A stretch of 64,000 nt of DNA, taken from positions 310,001 to 374,000 of the forward strand of contig NZ_CP071249.1 of assembly GCF_024499055.1 (NCBI RefSeq), read 5' to 3'. Each line of letters opens with the position of its first letter. Position 1 is the first letter of the stretch. This document shows positions 32,115 to 39,716 of the stretch, piece after piece. The position numbers and the translations under genes were made by a program. The notes beneath the pieces were generated by a model, which did not search any database, was not told the origin of the DNA, and worked only from the letters and a program-made list of their open reading frames with translations. This DNA comes from Turicibacter bilis. GTDB lineage: Bacteria; Bacillota_I; Bacilli_A; MOL361; Turicibacteraceae.

Positions 32115-33770
32115 ATGAAAAAACCAGGATTTATGTCGTTTGATTTCTGGCAAAAATTTGGAAAGGCCTTAATGGTTGTAATTGCTGTTATGCCAGCAGC
32201 GGGGATTATGATTTCTTTAGGGAAATTAGTTGGAATGTCAGGGGGAGATATTGCTGTTATTGCAACGATTGCTACAGTGATGGAAGATATCGGATGGGCA
32301 ATTATCGGAAATTTACATGTCTTATTTGCGGTTGCCATCGGGGGATCATGGGCAAAAGAACGTGCAGGTGGAGCATTTGCAGCTTTAATTGCATTCTTAT
32401 TAATTAACCGTATTACGGGAGCATTATTTGGAGTATCAACAGCGATGTTGGCAGATCCAACTGCAACCGTTCAATCATTCTTTGGATCTGAGATGGTTGT
32501 TTCAGATTACTTCACTGAAGTTTTAGGCGCATCAGCTTTAAATATGGGAGTGTTTGTTGGGATTATCTCAGGGTTCTTAGGAGCATCATTATTCAACAAA
32601 TACTATAACTTTAATAAATTACCACAAGCATTAGCCTTCTTTAATGGGAAACGATTTGTTCCATTCGTTGTTATCGGTGGATCAGTAGTGACAGCATTAG
32701 TTTTATCAATTATTTGGCCATTTGCTCAAGGAGCTTTAAATAACTTTGGTCAATGGATTGCAACTTCACAAGATACAGCACCAATTCTTGCACCATTCGT
32801 GTATGGAGCAGGGGAACGTTTATTATTACCATTCGGTTTACACCATATGTTAACTATTCCAATGAATTATACAGAATTAGGTGGAACGTATGAAATCTTA
32901 ACAGGTTCAAATGCTGGACAAATCGTTGCAGGTCAAGAATCTTTATGGTTAGCTTGGGTAACAGATTTAAATAACTTAAAATCAGCAGGTGATATGGAAG
33001 CTTATAACTCGTTATTAAATGCAGTGACTCCAGCTCGCTTTAAAGCAGGTCAAGTTATTTTATCAACTGCATCTTTAATGGGAGCTGCCTTTGCCATGTT
33101 CCGAAATGTCGATTCAGATAAAAAATCAGCATACAAATCAATGTTTATTTCAGCAGCATTAGCAACATTCTTAACAGGGGTATCTGAACCATTAGAGTTT
33201 ATGTTCATGTTTATTTCACCTGTGTTATACTTATGCTATGCAATTTTAGCGGGATTAGCATTTGCTTTAGCTGATATTATTAACTTACGTATCCATGCTT
33301 TTGGTATCATTGAGTTCATTACTCGTATTCCAATGATGGCGAATGCAGGATTAACGGGAGATATGATTAACTTTGTCTTAGCATGTTTAGGGTTCTTTGC
33401 TTTAAACTTCGGGGTGTTCAACTTTGCGATTAAAAAATTCAAAATTGCAACTCCAGGACGATTAGGAAATTATAATGAAGAAGATGAAACACAAGGAGAA
33501 GGATCAACATCAACAACAGCAGCATCTGGTAGTCAATTAGCAAATGATATCATTTTCTTGTTAGGTGGAGCTGAAAATATTGTAGATGTAGATGCTTGTA
33601 TGACTCGTTTACGTGTGACAGTTAAAGATTCAGGAACTGTTTCAGACCAACCAGATTGGAAAGCAACAGGAGCATTAGGATTAATCATTAAAGATAATGG
33701 AATCCAAGCGATTTATGGACCAAAAGCAGACGTGTTAAAATCAGAAATTCAAGATATTTTAGGTCTATAG
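32115..33770 (+). CDS. PTS alpha-glucoside/maltose transporter EIICB
   Basis: 551 aa. A glucose-family EIIC membrane domain (residues ~10-430; WQKFGKALMVVIAVMPAAGIMISLGKL, YGAGERLLLPFGLHHML, GVSEPLEFMFMFISPVLY), a Ser/Thr-rich linker (~455-470), and a C-terminal EIIB with phospho-Cys in NIVDVDACMTRLRVTV. No EIIA; a soluble glucose-type EIIA elsewhere must supply phosphate. Resembles MalX/MalT-type maltose permeases. AGGAGG ribosome site. Imports and phosphorylates the disaccharide used by the neighbouring glucosidase. Confidence 0.92.
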   Translation: MKKPGFMSFDFWQKFGKALMVVIAVMPAAGIMISLGKLVGMSGGDIAVIATIATVMEDIGWAIIGNLHVLFAVAIGGSWAKERAGGAFAALIAFLLINRITGALFGVSTAMLADPTATVQSFFGSEMVVSDYFTEVLGASALNMGVFVGIISGFLGASLFNKYYNFNKLPQALAFFNGKRFVPFVVIGGSVVTALVLSIIWPFAQGALNNFGQWIATSQDTAPILAPFVYGAGERLLLPFGLHHMLTIPMNYTELGGTYEILTGSNAGQIVAGQESLWLAWVTDLNNLKSAGDMEAYNSLLNAVTPARFKAGQVILSTASLMGAAFAMFRNVDSDKKSAYKSMFISAALATFLTGVSEPLEFMFMFISPVLYLCYAILAGLAFALADIINLRIHAFGIIEFITRIPMMANAGLTGDMINFVLACLGFFALNFGVFNFAIKKFKIATPGRLGNYNEEDETQGEGSTSTTAASGSQLANDIIFLLGGAENIVDVDACMTRLRVTVKDSGTVSDQPDWKATGALGLIIKDNGIQAIYGPKADVLKSEIQDILGL

Positions 33771-33780
33771 GAGATTATTT

Positions 33781-34575
33781 ATGAAGTTATTAACCTTAAA
33801 TTGTCATGCTTGGCAAGAAGAAAACCAAATTGAAAAAATTCAACATTTAGCACAAGTCATTAAAGAAAAACAATATGATGTCATTGCTTTACAAGAAGTC
33901 ATGCAGTTAATTGACACAACGACTTCAGAGAAAGTAAAACAAGATAATTATGCAGTCGTTTTATTAAGTGAATTAATGAAGTTAGGCGTTAATGATTATA
34001 AATTTGTGTGGGATCTTGCTCATATTGGGTTTGATATTTATGAAGAAGGATTAGCCATTTTAACACGATGTGAAATTAACAATGCAAAATCTTTTTTAGT
34101 GACAAAGAGTGACGATATTAAAAACTTCCGTACTCGTCGTGTCATTGGGTTAGAAATCATGCATGAAAATCAACCCGTTACGGTATACTCATGTCATTTA
34201 GGTTGGTATCATGATGAAGAAGAGCCATTTCAAGGGCAAGTGAATGAATTAGTTGCGCAGTTAAATCCAAATCATCTCAATATCGTTATGGGAGATTTTA
34301 ACAATGATGCAAATATTCGTGACGAAGGATATGACTATTTATTAAGTAAAGGTTTAATCGATACTTATAAGGTAGCGAACATAAACGATGAGGGAATGAC
34401 CGTTGAAGGTAAGATCGATGGGTGGTCTGACAATAAAAAAGATTTACGTATCGATCTAGTTTTAACGAATCAACCAGTCAGAGTCAAGTCATCACATGTT
34501 ATTTTTAATGGCAAAAATAAAGAAGTGGTCTCGGATCATTTTGGTGTCGAAGTGGAATTAGAATTAACTCATTAA
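33781..34575 (+). CDS. Endonuclease/exonuclease/phosphatase-family hydrolase
   Basis: 264 aa, EEP fold: MKLLTLNCHAWQ, IALQEVMQ (metal Glu), CHLGWYHDEEEPF, NIVMGDFNN, and VSDHFGVEVEL with the catalytic His. Ten nt after the EIICB gene and clearly in the same operon; similar genes accompany maltose PTS operons in several Firmicutes. In this setting a sugar-phosphate phosphatase role is more plausible than DNA cleavage, but that is inference. Confidence 0.85.
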   Translation: MKLLTLNCHAWQEENQIEKIQHLAQVIKEKQYDVIALQEVMQLIDTTTSEKVKQDNYAVVLLSELMKLGVNDYKFVWDLAHIGFDIYEEGLAILTRCEINNAKSFLVTKSDDIKNFRTRRVIGLEIMHENQPVTVYSCHLGWYHDEEEPFQGQVNELVAQLNPNHLNIVMGDFNNDANIRDEGYDYLLSKGLIDTYKVANINDEGMTVEGKIDGWSDNKKDLRIDLVLTNQPVRVKSSHVIFNGKNKEVVSDHFGVEVELELTH

Positions 34576-34577
34576 TA

Positions 34578-34610
34578 CAAAACCCCGCTACTTTGGTAGC
34601 GGGGTTTTTA
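34578..34610 (+). terminator. Terminator of alpha-glucoside operon
   Basis: AACCCCGCTAC / GTAGCGGGGTT stem with loop TTTG and T-run (34578-34610). Confidence 0.92.
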
Positions 34611-34722
34611 TGGGGTATGGGAAAAGCTGTACTTTAGCTTCTTAGAACGATTAAAGGATTGCGGTAATTGAAAATGTTTTCTGGAGTTTATTAAATTATG
34701 AAAATAATCATTAAACGAACAT

Positions 34723-34755
34723 AAAAAGCAACTGATAGATTTCAGTTGCTTTTTA
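34723..34755 (-). terminator. Terminator of HNH gene
   Basis: AAAAAGCAACTG (34723-34734) / CAGTTGCTTTTT (34743-34754), usable on the minus strand. Confidence 0.85.
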
Positions 34756-35418
34756 TTAGATTTCAGTTGGTTCAGCAATCTCTAGTGCTTTAACCTCTAA
34801 GTTTTGACGACGGTTATCTAATGGGTTTTTATTAATGTGATGAACACGGAACCCTGGTTGACAGTTTGTTAAATAAGTATCTAGGTAAACACGTCCCGCT
34901 TCTGTATGAGCAATGGCATAAGGTTGACCATTTGCTTTCTTCTGACAAACCCATGTATATTTTTCATTTACGACTTGATCCAGGTCTTCAGCAGAAATTA
35001 ATGCTTTATTGACTAAGTTTCCATAGCGGTCCTTTAAATGAATGGCAATGACCTGATTCTCTAAAACATCATAATCGTTGATTTGACGACGATTATATAT
35101 TTCTAGGTTCGATTTTCGATTATCTAATAAATCACCGTTTAAATGACGGATTGGTGCGTTAGGACTTGTTCCTAAGACGGTTGATTGTAGGGTAGGTTTA
35201 ATATAACGCTTTTTACCTTTTTGAATAACTTCTGTACTGGTTTGAATGATATAGTTATTAAAGTCTTTATTCCATTGGGCATGCCACGTTCCTAATGCTT
35301 TAACTTTTTCAAGATCTTCTAAATCAAATTGAGCCGTAAAGGCTTTTCCTTTTTTGTTGAAAACTGTTAATTTAACCACATCATTATCGATTTCATATTG
35401 ATTTTTATTTTGCGTCAT
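34756..35418 (-). CDS. Protein with two tandem HNH-like units
   Basis: 220 aa. Two ~105-residue halves have the same plan: a beta-rich segment (LTVFNKKGKAFTAQFDLEDL... / IHLKDRYGNLVNKALISAEDL...), a W-rich strand (GTWHAQWN / YTWVCQKK) and an HNH-like core (IRHLNGDLLDNRKSNLEI / VHHINKNPLDNRRQNLEV). Such units occur in homing-type and phage HNH nucleases; the first copy has Arg where the usual Asp/His sits, so it may be inactive. Start at ATG 35418 with AGAGGTGA 8 nt upstream. Alone, divergent from a coat-like gene. Nuclease or DNA-binding role; precise function unknown. Confidence 0.75.
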   Translation of the reverse strand: MTQNKNQYEIDNDVVKLTVFNKKGKAFTAQFDLEDLEKVKALGTWHAQWNKDFNNYIIQTSTEVIQKGKKRYIKPTLQSTVLGTSPNAPIRHLNGDLLDNRKSNLEIYNRRQINDYDVLENQVIAIHLKDRYGNLVNKALISAEDLDQVVNEKYTWVCQKKANGQPYAIAHTEAGRVYLDTYLTNCQPGFRVHHINKNPLDNRRQNLEVKALEIAEPTEI

Positions 35419-35558
35419 CCTGATGATCACCTCTATTGTATATTCTTTCTAATCCATTAGGTCATTATAACAAAAGATGTTAGATATTTCTATGGTTAAA
35501 CGATAAATATCAACATCATGCAAGAATATTGATAAAAGCATATGCAAAAATAAAGTTC

Positions 35559-35589
35559 ATGAATAAATTATAGTGTAGTTGAAATTAAC
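35559..35589 (+). promoter_or_regulatory. Shared promoter block of coat-like gene 1
   Basis: From ATGAATAA (35559-35566) through TTATAGTGTAGTTGAAATTA (35568-35587). The same block lies before coat-like gene 2, but there split by IS66 (36511-36525 plus 38986-38999). TATAGTGTA differs from the sigma-K -10 CATAnnnTA by one base; no clear AC -35. Likely a late mother-cell promoter. Confidence 0.5.
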
Positions 35590-35612
35590 ATGTTCAAAGG
35601 AGCTGAAGAAAT

Positions 35613-36140
35613 ATGCGTAATAGAAATAATAATAATATAAATACTACTAATTTTGACCCTGATTCAATCTTTAATTTTGATAATGACGATGATAACTGTG
35701 GATGTAGAAGACGAAATCGTCGTCATCCTGATGATCGAGAACGTGATTATCGTCCAATCATTACAAGTGGAGATGTTTTAGCAACTGGAAATGTATTTGC
35801 AACAGGGAATGTTTACCGTGTAGGTAACTCAACTAATTCTACAATTAGTAATCAGAACTTGACTTCAAATAATTCAAATACATCAAGTACATCAGGTACA
35901 TCAAGTACGCGAAGTACGACTGGAACATCTATGACACGCGGTGGATGTTGCTGTCGCAGTCGCAGTGCTTATCAACAAGGTTTTAGAGATGGGTGTCGTC
36001 AAGGTTATCAACAAGGTTTTAGAGATGGGTACCGCCAAGGATCAAACAATGGATGCAGTTTTGGAAACAGTCGATTCACTGCAAATAATTCAACTACAAA
36101 TACAAACATGAACAATGCTGATGATTTCTTTTTATTTTAG
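35613..36140 (+). CDS. Cys/Arg/Gln-rich spore coat-like protein 1
   Basis: 175 aa low-complexity protein: Asn/Asp-rich N-terminus, CGCRRRNRR, a conserved core DVLATGNVFATGNVY, a Ser/Thr/Asn linker, then GGCCCRSRSAYQQGFRDGCRQGYQQGFRDGYRQG and a polar tail. The composition (Cys clusters, Gly/Gln/Tyr repeats) resembles crust/coat proteins of spores. Paralogue at 39023-39634 shares the LATGNV core and the AYQQG-Cys region. Ribosome site AAAGGAG. No database-level family recognised; the coat role is inferred from composition, promoter and context. Confidence 0.6.
   Translation: MRNRNNNNINTTNFDPDSIFNFDNDDDNCGCRRRNRRHPDDRERDYRPIITSGDVLATGNVFATGNVYRVGNSTNSTISNQNLTSNNSNTSSTSGTSSTRSTTGTSMTRGGCCCRSRSAYQQGFRDGCRQGYQQGFRDGYRQGSNNGCSFGNSRFTANNSTTNTNMNNADDFFLF
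35970..36041 (+). repeat. 36-bp tandem repeat inside coat-like gene 1
   Basis: Two copies (35970-36005 and 36006-36041) of a 36-nt unit encoding YQQGFRDGxRQG. They differ at only a few positions, indicating a recent in-frame duplication. Confidence 0.9.
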
Positions 36141-36162
36141 ACATTAATTAATTCATAAAAAT

Positions 36163-36210
36163 GAGTTATATCTAAGCTGTTGTTATGACAAGTTAGATAT
36201 AACTTTTTTA
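36163..36210 (+). terminator. Terminator after coat-like gene 1
   Basis: AGTTATATCTAA (36164-36175) / TTAGATATAACT (36193-36204), then T-run. Confidence 0.85.
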
Positions 36211-36517
36211 ATAATAGGATTTGACTAAAGTCATGTAAACTCGTTTGATGTGAATAGTTATGGTAATTCAATGATTATAAACTAAATAAGGGAAGTTATT
36301 GTTAATGATAGCGTGTTTTCTATAAGTGACTGAATCAAGCTTGTGTGCCTATGCTCCAACAGTCAGATAAGGAGGTAGCTGCATCGCAAGTTAGTGGCTA
36401 TTAGATAGTGCTCATTATGAAACATTGGTCTTGTTGCTAGCGGATTTAGTTTGAGTATTTTCTAGAATTCATAGTGTCTATAGGCCAAACTATATCCATT
36501 ATTTTTATAAATGAATA
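36211..36517. other. Gene-free stretch before IS66
   Basis: About 300 nt with many stops in all frames and no recognisable gene. Its right end, ATGAATAAGTTATAC, is the left half of the coat-like gene 2 promoter block, cut off by the IS66 insertion. Confidence 0.6.
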
Positions 36518-36525
36518 AGTTATAC
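36518..36525. repeat. Target-site duplication of IS66, left copy
   Basis: AGTTATAC; identical copy at 38978-38985. Eight bp is the normal IS66 duplication length. Confidence 0.93.
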
Positions 36526-36548
36526 GTAAGCGGGTAATATAAACCTGT
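36526..36548 (+). repeat. IS66 left terminal inverted repeat
   Basis: Begins GTAAGCGGGTAATA; pairs with 38955-38977. Confidence 0.92.
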
Positions 36549-36611
36549 CTATTTTGACCTCCAACTTTGAGCTAAAATGAAGCTATCAAAGAAAAGGAGG
36601 TCAATTTTTTT

Positions 36612-36806
36612 ATGAAAGAGAATCCAATCATTGTTCCCGTTCAGCTAGATCAATCGAATTTGGTTGAAGCACATCGTACTAAAACTCAAGGCTCTATCCC
36701 TTCCTGTCAGCTTAAAATGAATGGAGCTGAAGCCACTTTTTATAATGGAGTTGATAAACATATCTTACATGCCGTTTTAGCGGAGATGTCTAAACATGCT
36801 CGTTAA
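36612..36806 (+). CDS. tnpA: IS66 accessory protein TnpA
   Basis: 64 aa ending ...ATFYNGVDKHILHAVLAEMSKHAR, like the C-terminal half of IS66 Orf1 proteins (…xxYxGVDxxxLxxLLxxL). Ribosome site AAAAGGAGG. Shorter than the usual ~100-130 aa and without an obvious HTH, so either a short subgroup or N-terminally reduced. Its stop overlaps the tnpB start (ATG 36796), the usual IS66 arrangement. Confidence 0.7.
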   Translation: MKENPIIVPVQLDQSNLVEAHRTKTQGSIPSCQLKMNGAEATFYNGVDKHILHAVLAEMSKHAR

Positions 36807-37201
36807 TTTCTCGAATGTTCAAAACATATTCATTCCCTACCAGTGGAGGAGATATTTACTTCGTAAATGGTAGGTGACCCATCGTTTGTGGTCACACTGA
36901 TATGCGCTGTGGCATTGATGGACTAGCAGGTATCATCACAGACAAGTATAATCTTGATTTATTTAACGATGCCCTTTTCCTATTTTGTGGACGAAAAAAA
37001 GACCGATTCAAAGCCCTTTATTGGGATAAAGACGGTTTTATCTTATTATATAAACGGATTGAGAAGGGTAACCTTCAATGGCCACGAAACCAAGAAGAAG
37101 TCAAAAATTTAACCCATCAGGAGCTTCGTTGGCTACTTGAAGGCTTATCTATTCAACAACCTAAAGCCATCAAACCAGCTCAAACAGGATGTCTGATTTA
37201 A
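36796..37201 (+). pseudogene. tnpB: IS66 TnpB (Orf2), interrupted by a 49-nt insertion
   Basis: From ATG 36796, overlapping the tnpA stop, the frame reads MLVNFSNVQNIFI, then enters a 49-nt insertion (36835-36883) where it hits TAG at 36871. Deleting those 49 nt joins it in frame to VCGHTDMRCGIDGLAGIITDKYNLDLF...KDRFKALYWDKDGFILLYKRIEKGNLQWPR, the canonical IS66 Orf2 (PF05717) sequence to TAA 37199-37201. Orf2 is required with TnpA and TnpC for transposition. The rest is undamaged, suggesting that the insertion is recent or tolerated. Confidence 0.88.
36835..36883 (+). repeat. 49-nt structured intervening sequence in tnpB
   Basis: Begins CCCTACCAGTGGAGGA and ends AGGTGACCCATC. Outer stem CCTACC (36836-36841) / GGTAGG (36869-36874); 12-nt bulge AGTGGAGGAGAT; inner stem ATTTAC (36854-36859) / GTAAAT (36863-36868) with loop TTC. 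Preceded by in-frame codon ATT and ending in ATC. A related copy is at 38694-38744. Restores the tnpB frame when removed. Confidence 0.85.
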
Positions 37202-37264
37202 ATCATTATAAAATGGTAATAAAACCTGTATTTTCTATTTGATTTTGGGCATACTAAGCCTAAC

Positions 37265-38897
37265 ATGAATCATTTAGAAAAAGAGGTGGCACCGTTGAGT
37301 ACGTTTGAATCGAAACTAATCAAAGAAAATCAGAACCTATTAAAAAAATTGGATCAACAAACTCAACGAATCACTGAACAAGATCAACAAATTAAACAAT
37401 TAACTGAACAGGTTGAGTTTTTAACAAAAAAGCTTTATGGATCCTCAAGCGAGAAAACTAAAGTTGATCCAAATCAACTCTCACTTTTTGAGGATCCTCA
37501 TTTAGAAAACCACCAAACAAAGATTGAACCAACAGAAGAAATCACGTATCGCCGCCGTAAGGCATCTGGTCGTAAAGCCGAGCTAACAAAAGATTTACCC
37601 GTTGAAGAAATTCACTGTGAGTTACATGGTGAAGATTGTACATGTGACCAGTGTGGTCAAAAGATGAAACCGATGGGAAAGAAACTCATTCGCGAAGAGG
37701 TCTGCTTTATCCCAGCCAAGTTATATAAAAAAGTGTACTATTCACACGCTTATAAGTGTGATTGTCATGATGACTCCTATGAAACACAGCCGATTCAATG
37801 TGCTGAAGTCCCTAAAGGACCGATCCAAAGAAGCTTAGCAGGACCTAGTGTTCTTGCCTGGATGATTCATCAAAAATACGAATTAAGTCTTCCGCTTTAT
37901 CGCCAAGAAAAGGAATGGAAGACGTACGGATTACAATTAAGTCGACGCACGATGGCGAATTGGATGATAACGGTGGCGAAGGATTGGTTGCGCCCACTTT
38001 ACGATTATTTCGCCAAAATCTTGGTAAAAGAAGAAGTTCTTCATGCCGATGAAACGCACTATCAAGTGTTAAATCGAATGGATGGACGTGACGCAACATC
38101 TCAAGCACGAATCTGGTTAATTCAAACAGGTAAAGAATGCGAAACACCCATCGTTTATTATCACGCAGATTTAACTCGTGCAAGAGTCGTCGCTGAACAA
38201 TTACTCGATGGATTTAAAGGCTACCTGCATTGTGATGGTTATTCCGGATATAAGAACTTACCGAATATTGAATTAGGGAATGGGATGTTGGGCGCATGCC
38301 CGTCGCAAGTTCAAGGATGTGCCAGGGAAGAATGGGAAAGCAAAACAAGCCATTGACTACTGTAACCAAATTTTTAAGATTGAACGAGAACTCCAGGAAT
38401 TATCGCCTGAGGAGCGTTATGAGCAACGTCAGTTACAAGTCAAGCCAGTGATCGAAGCTTTTTATGACTTTCTAGGGAGCTTCATTCCCATGAAAGGTAA
38501 GTTACAAACTGCGGTTCACTATGTTTTAAATCAAAAGAAAGAACTGATGGCATTTTTGAAAGATGGACGATTAGAAGTATCGAATAATCGTGCCGAACGT
38601 GCCATCAAAACCGTGGTGATTGGACGGAAAAATTACTTATTTTCAACAAGCTTATCAGGGGCTGAAGCCAATACGATCATTTATAGCGTCATTCCCTAGC
38701 AGTGGAGGATTAGATTATCTTCGATAATCGCCAGGTGACCCATCGAAACGGCTAAGGAACATGGCTTAAATGTCTATAAGTATTTAACTTATTTATTTGA
38801 ACACCTACCAAATGTTGAGTTTTTAATGAAACCAAAGCTCTTGGAGGACTTTTTACCATGGGCAAAAAAGGTTCAAGAACATTGTAAAGGAATCTAA
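37265..38897 (+). pseudogene. tnpC: IS66 transposase TnpC, frameshifted and interrupted by a 51-nt insertion
   Basis: N-terminal coiled-coil/leucine-zipper (ENQNLLKKLDQQTQRITEQDQQIKQL), Zn-binding CTCDQCGQKM, and DDE transposase segments LHADETHYQV (Asp) and HCDGYSGYKNLPNIEL in frame 2. A 4-nt excess near 38276 (GAATTA-GGGAATGGGATG instead of GAATTAGTGGGATG) then shifts to frame 3, where GCWAHARRKFKD...SNNRAERAIKTVVIGRKNYLFS continues with the catalytic Glu. At 38694 a 51-nt insertion brings TAG; after it ETAKEHGLNVYKYLTYLFEHLPN...KVQEHCKGI completes the protein to TAA 38895-38897. Full ancestral length about 525 aa, typical. Confidence 0.88.
38694..38744 (+). repeat. 51-nt structured intervening sequence in tnpC
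   Basis: Begins CCCTAGCAGTGGAGGA, ends AGGTGACCCATC. Outer stem CCTAGC (38695-38700) / GCCAGG (38730-38735, one mismatch), 12-nt bulge AGTGGAGGATTA, inner stem GATTATC (38713-38719) / GATAATC (38723-38729) with loop TTC. Same plan as the copy in tnpB; the 2-nt length difference is exactly one extra inner base pair. Preceded by codon ATT, ending in ATC; removal restores SV-I-ETAKEHG. Confidence 0.85.
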
Positions 38898-38901
38898 AAG
38901 A

Positions 38902-38950
38902 AAAGAGACCTCATCTGTACTTTCAGTCTACAGGTGAGGTCTCTTTTTTT
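38902..38950 (+). terminator. Terminator at IS66 right end
   Basis: AGAGACCTCA...CTGTA pairs with TACAG...TGAGGTCTCT, then seven T; reduces read-through into coat-like gene 2. Confidence 0.85.
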
Positions 38951-38954
38951 CTAT

Positions 38955-38977
38955 ACATGTTATTATTACCCGCTTAC
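38955..38977 (-). repeat. IS66 right terminal inverted repeat
   Basis: Complement begins GTAAGCGGGTAATA; 20 of 23 identical to the left end. Confidence 0.92.
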
Positions 38978-38985
38978 AGTTATAC
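38978..38985. repeat. Target-site duplication of IS66, right copy
   Basis: AGTTATAC; followed by TGTAGTTGAAATTA, the right half of the split coat promoter block. Confidence 0.93.
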
Positions 38986-39022
38986 TGTAGTTGAAATTAC
39001 AACGAACAAAGGGGACAACGAA

Positions 39023-39634
39023 ATGTATAATAATTATAATATTACAACTAAATATCTTGATTGTGATGAAAGTTTTAGTTTTGAACAAAACAACGACTGA
39101 GAATATGCTGAAGAAGACGATGATGAAAGAAAAAATGATGCTAAAGAGGCACGTCATAAAGACTCTGACAGAAAAGAACGTTGTAAAAAACAGCGAGATA
39201 AAAAAGAAGATGAGAAAGAACGAGGAAGAGGTAAAAAACCGCCTCTAAAACCTCATGAACGTCCAATCATGACAGATAAAGAAGTATTAGCAACCGGAAA
39301 TGTATTAGCAACAGGGTCTGTTTATCAATTATCTGGTAATAGGGGAATGGCTGCTTCACAAGCGAGTACAAATACAGCATCGATGTATAACGCTTCTGAT
39401 GAATGGATGGGAAGTTATACGTCTTCATCAACAACCTCTTCTCAATCTGCTAATCAAGAATACAGTAATCAAGGAGCTAGTAACTGTCAATGGGGTCAAA
39501 ATTGCTGTTGTTGTGCTCGCCATGCTTATCAACAAGGGTTACGTGAAGGTTATCGTCGCGGATGGTGCGCTTGTCGTCGTCAAAATTGCTGCAAATGTTG
39601 CGGTAGAAACAACACGTTTGGAAATGACTTCTGA
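39023..39634 (+). pseudogene. Spore coat-like protein 2, with in-frame TGA and IS66 in its promoter
   Basis: ATG 39023, with AAAGGGGACA upstream, opens MYNNYNITTKYLDCDESFSFEQNND, meets TGA at 39098-39100 and continues in the same frame through a highly charged EEDDDERKND...KKEDEKERGRGKK stretch into HERPIMTDKEVLATGNVLATGSVYQ and the Cys-rich NCCCCARHAYQQGLREGYRRG...CCKCCGRN tail. Core and tail match coat-like gene 1. The promoter block is split by IS66. Both lesions suggest decay, though the 120 downstream codons remain open; an internal ATG at 39269 has no ribosome site. Confidence 0.7.
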
Positions 39635-39656
39635 TTTTAATTGATTAAAACAATGA

Positions 39657-39695
39657 CAAAAAAGGTGTAGAATCAGCATTCTACACCTTTTTTTC
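39657..39695. terminator. Bidirectional terminator between coat-like gene 2 and lipoprotein gene
   Basis: 16-bp stem 39658-39673 with 39678-39693 (core GGTGTAGAAT/ATTCTACACC), A- and T-runs either side. Confidence 0.92.
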
Positions 39696-39716
39696 AATCT
39701 ATTCTTAAATCAGAAA

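Larger units (their letters stand above)
36526..38977 (+). mobile_element. IS66-family insertion sequence, 2452 bp, damaged
   Basis: Terminal inverted repeats start GTAAGCGGGTAATA at both ends (36526-36548 against the complement of 38955-38977, 20 of 23 identical) and the element is flanked by the 8-bp duplication AGTTATAC. It contains the standard three genes tnpA, tnpB and tnpC, all on the plus strand. tnpB has a 49-nt insertion, tnpC a 4-nt frameshift and a 51-nt insertion. It sits in the promoter of coat-like gene 2, pointing toward it. Unless the insertions are bypassed or removed, it cannot transpose on its own. Confidence 0.95.

Noticed and set aside
36902-37201. Separate 99-aa gene starting at the internal ATG
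   Set aside because: It is the continuation of tnpB after the 49-nt insertion; the true start is ATG 36796 overlapping the tnpA stop.
38276-38283. Programmed frameshift in tnpC
   Set aside because: No slippery heptamer, and IS66 elements do not normally use frameshifting here; a 4-nt insertion explains it more simply.
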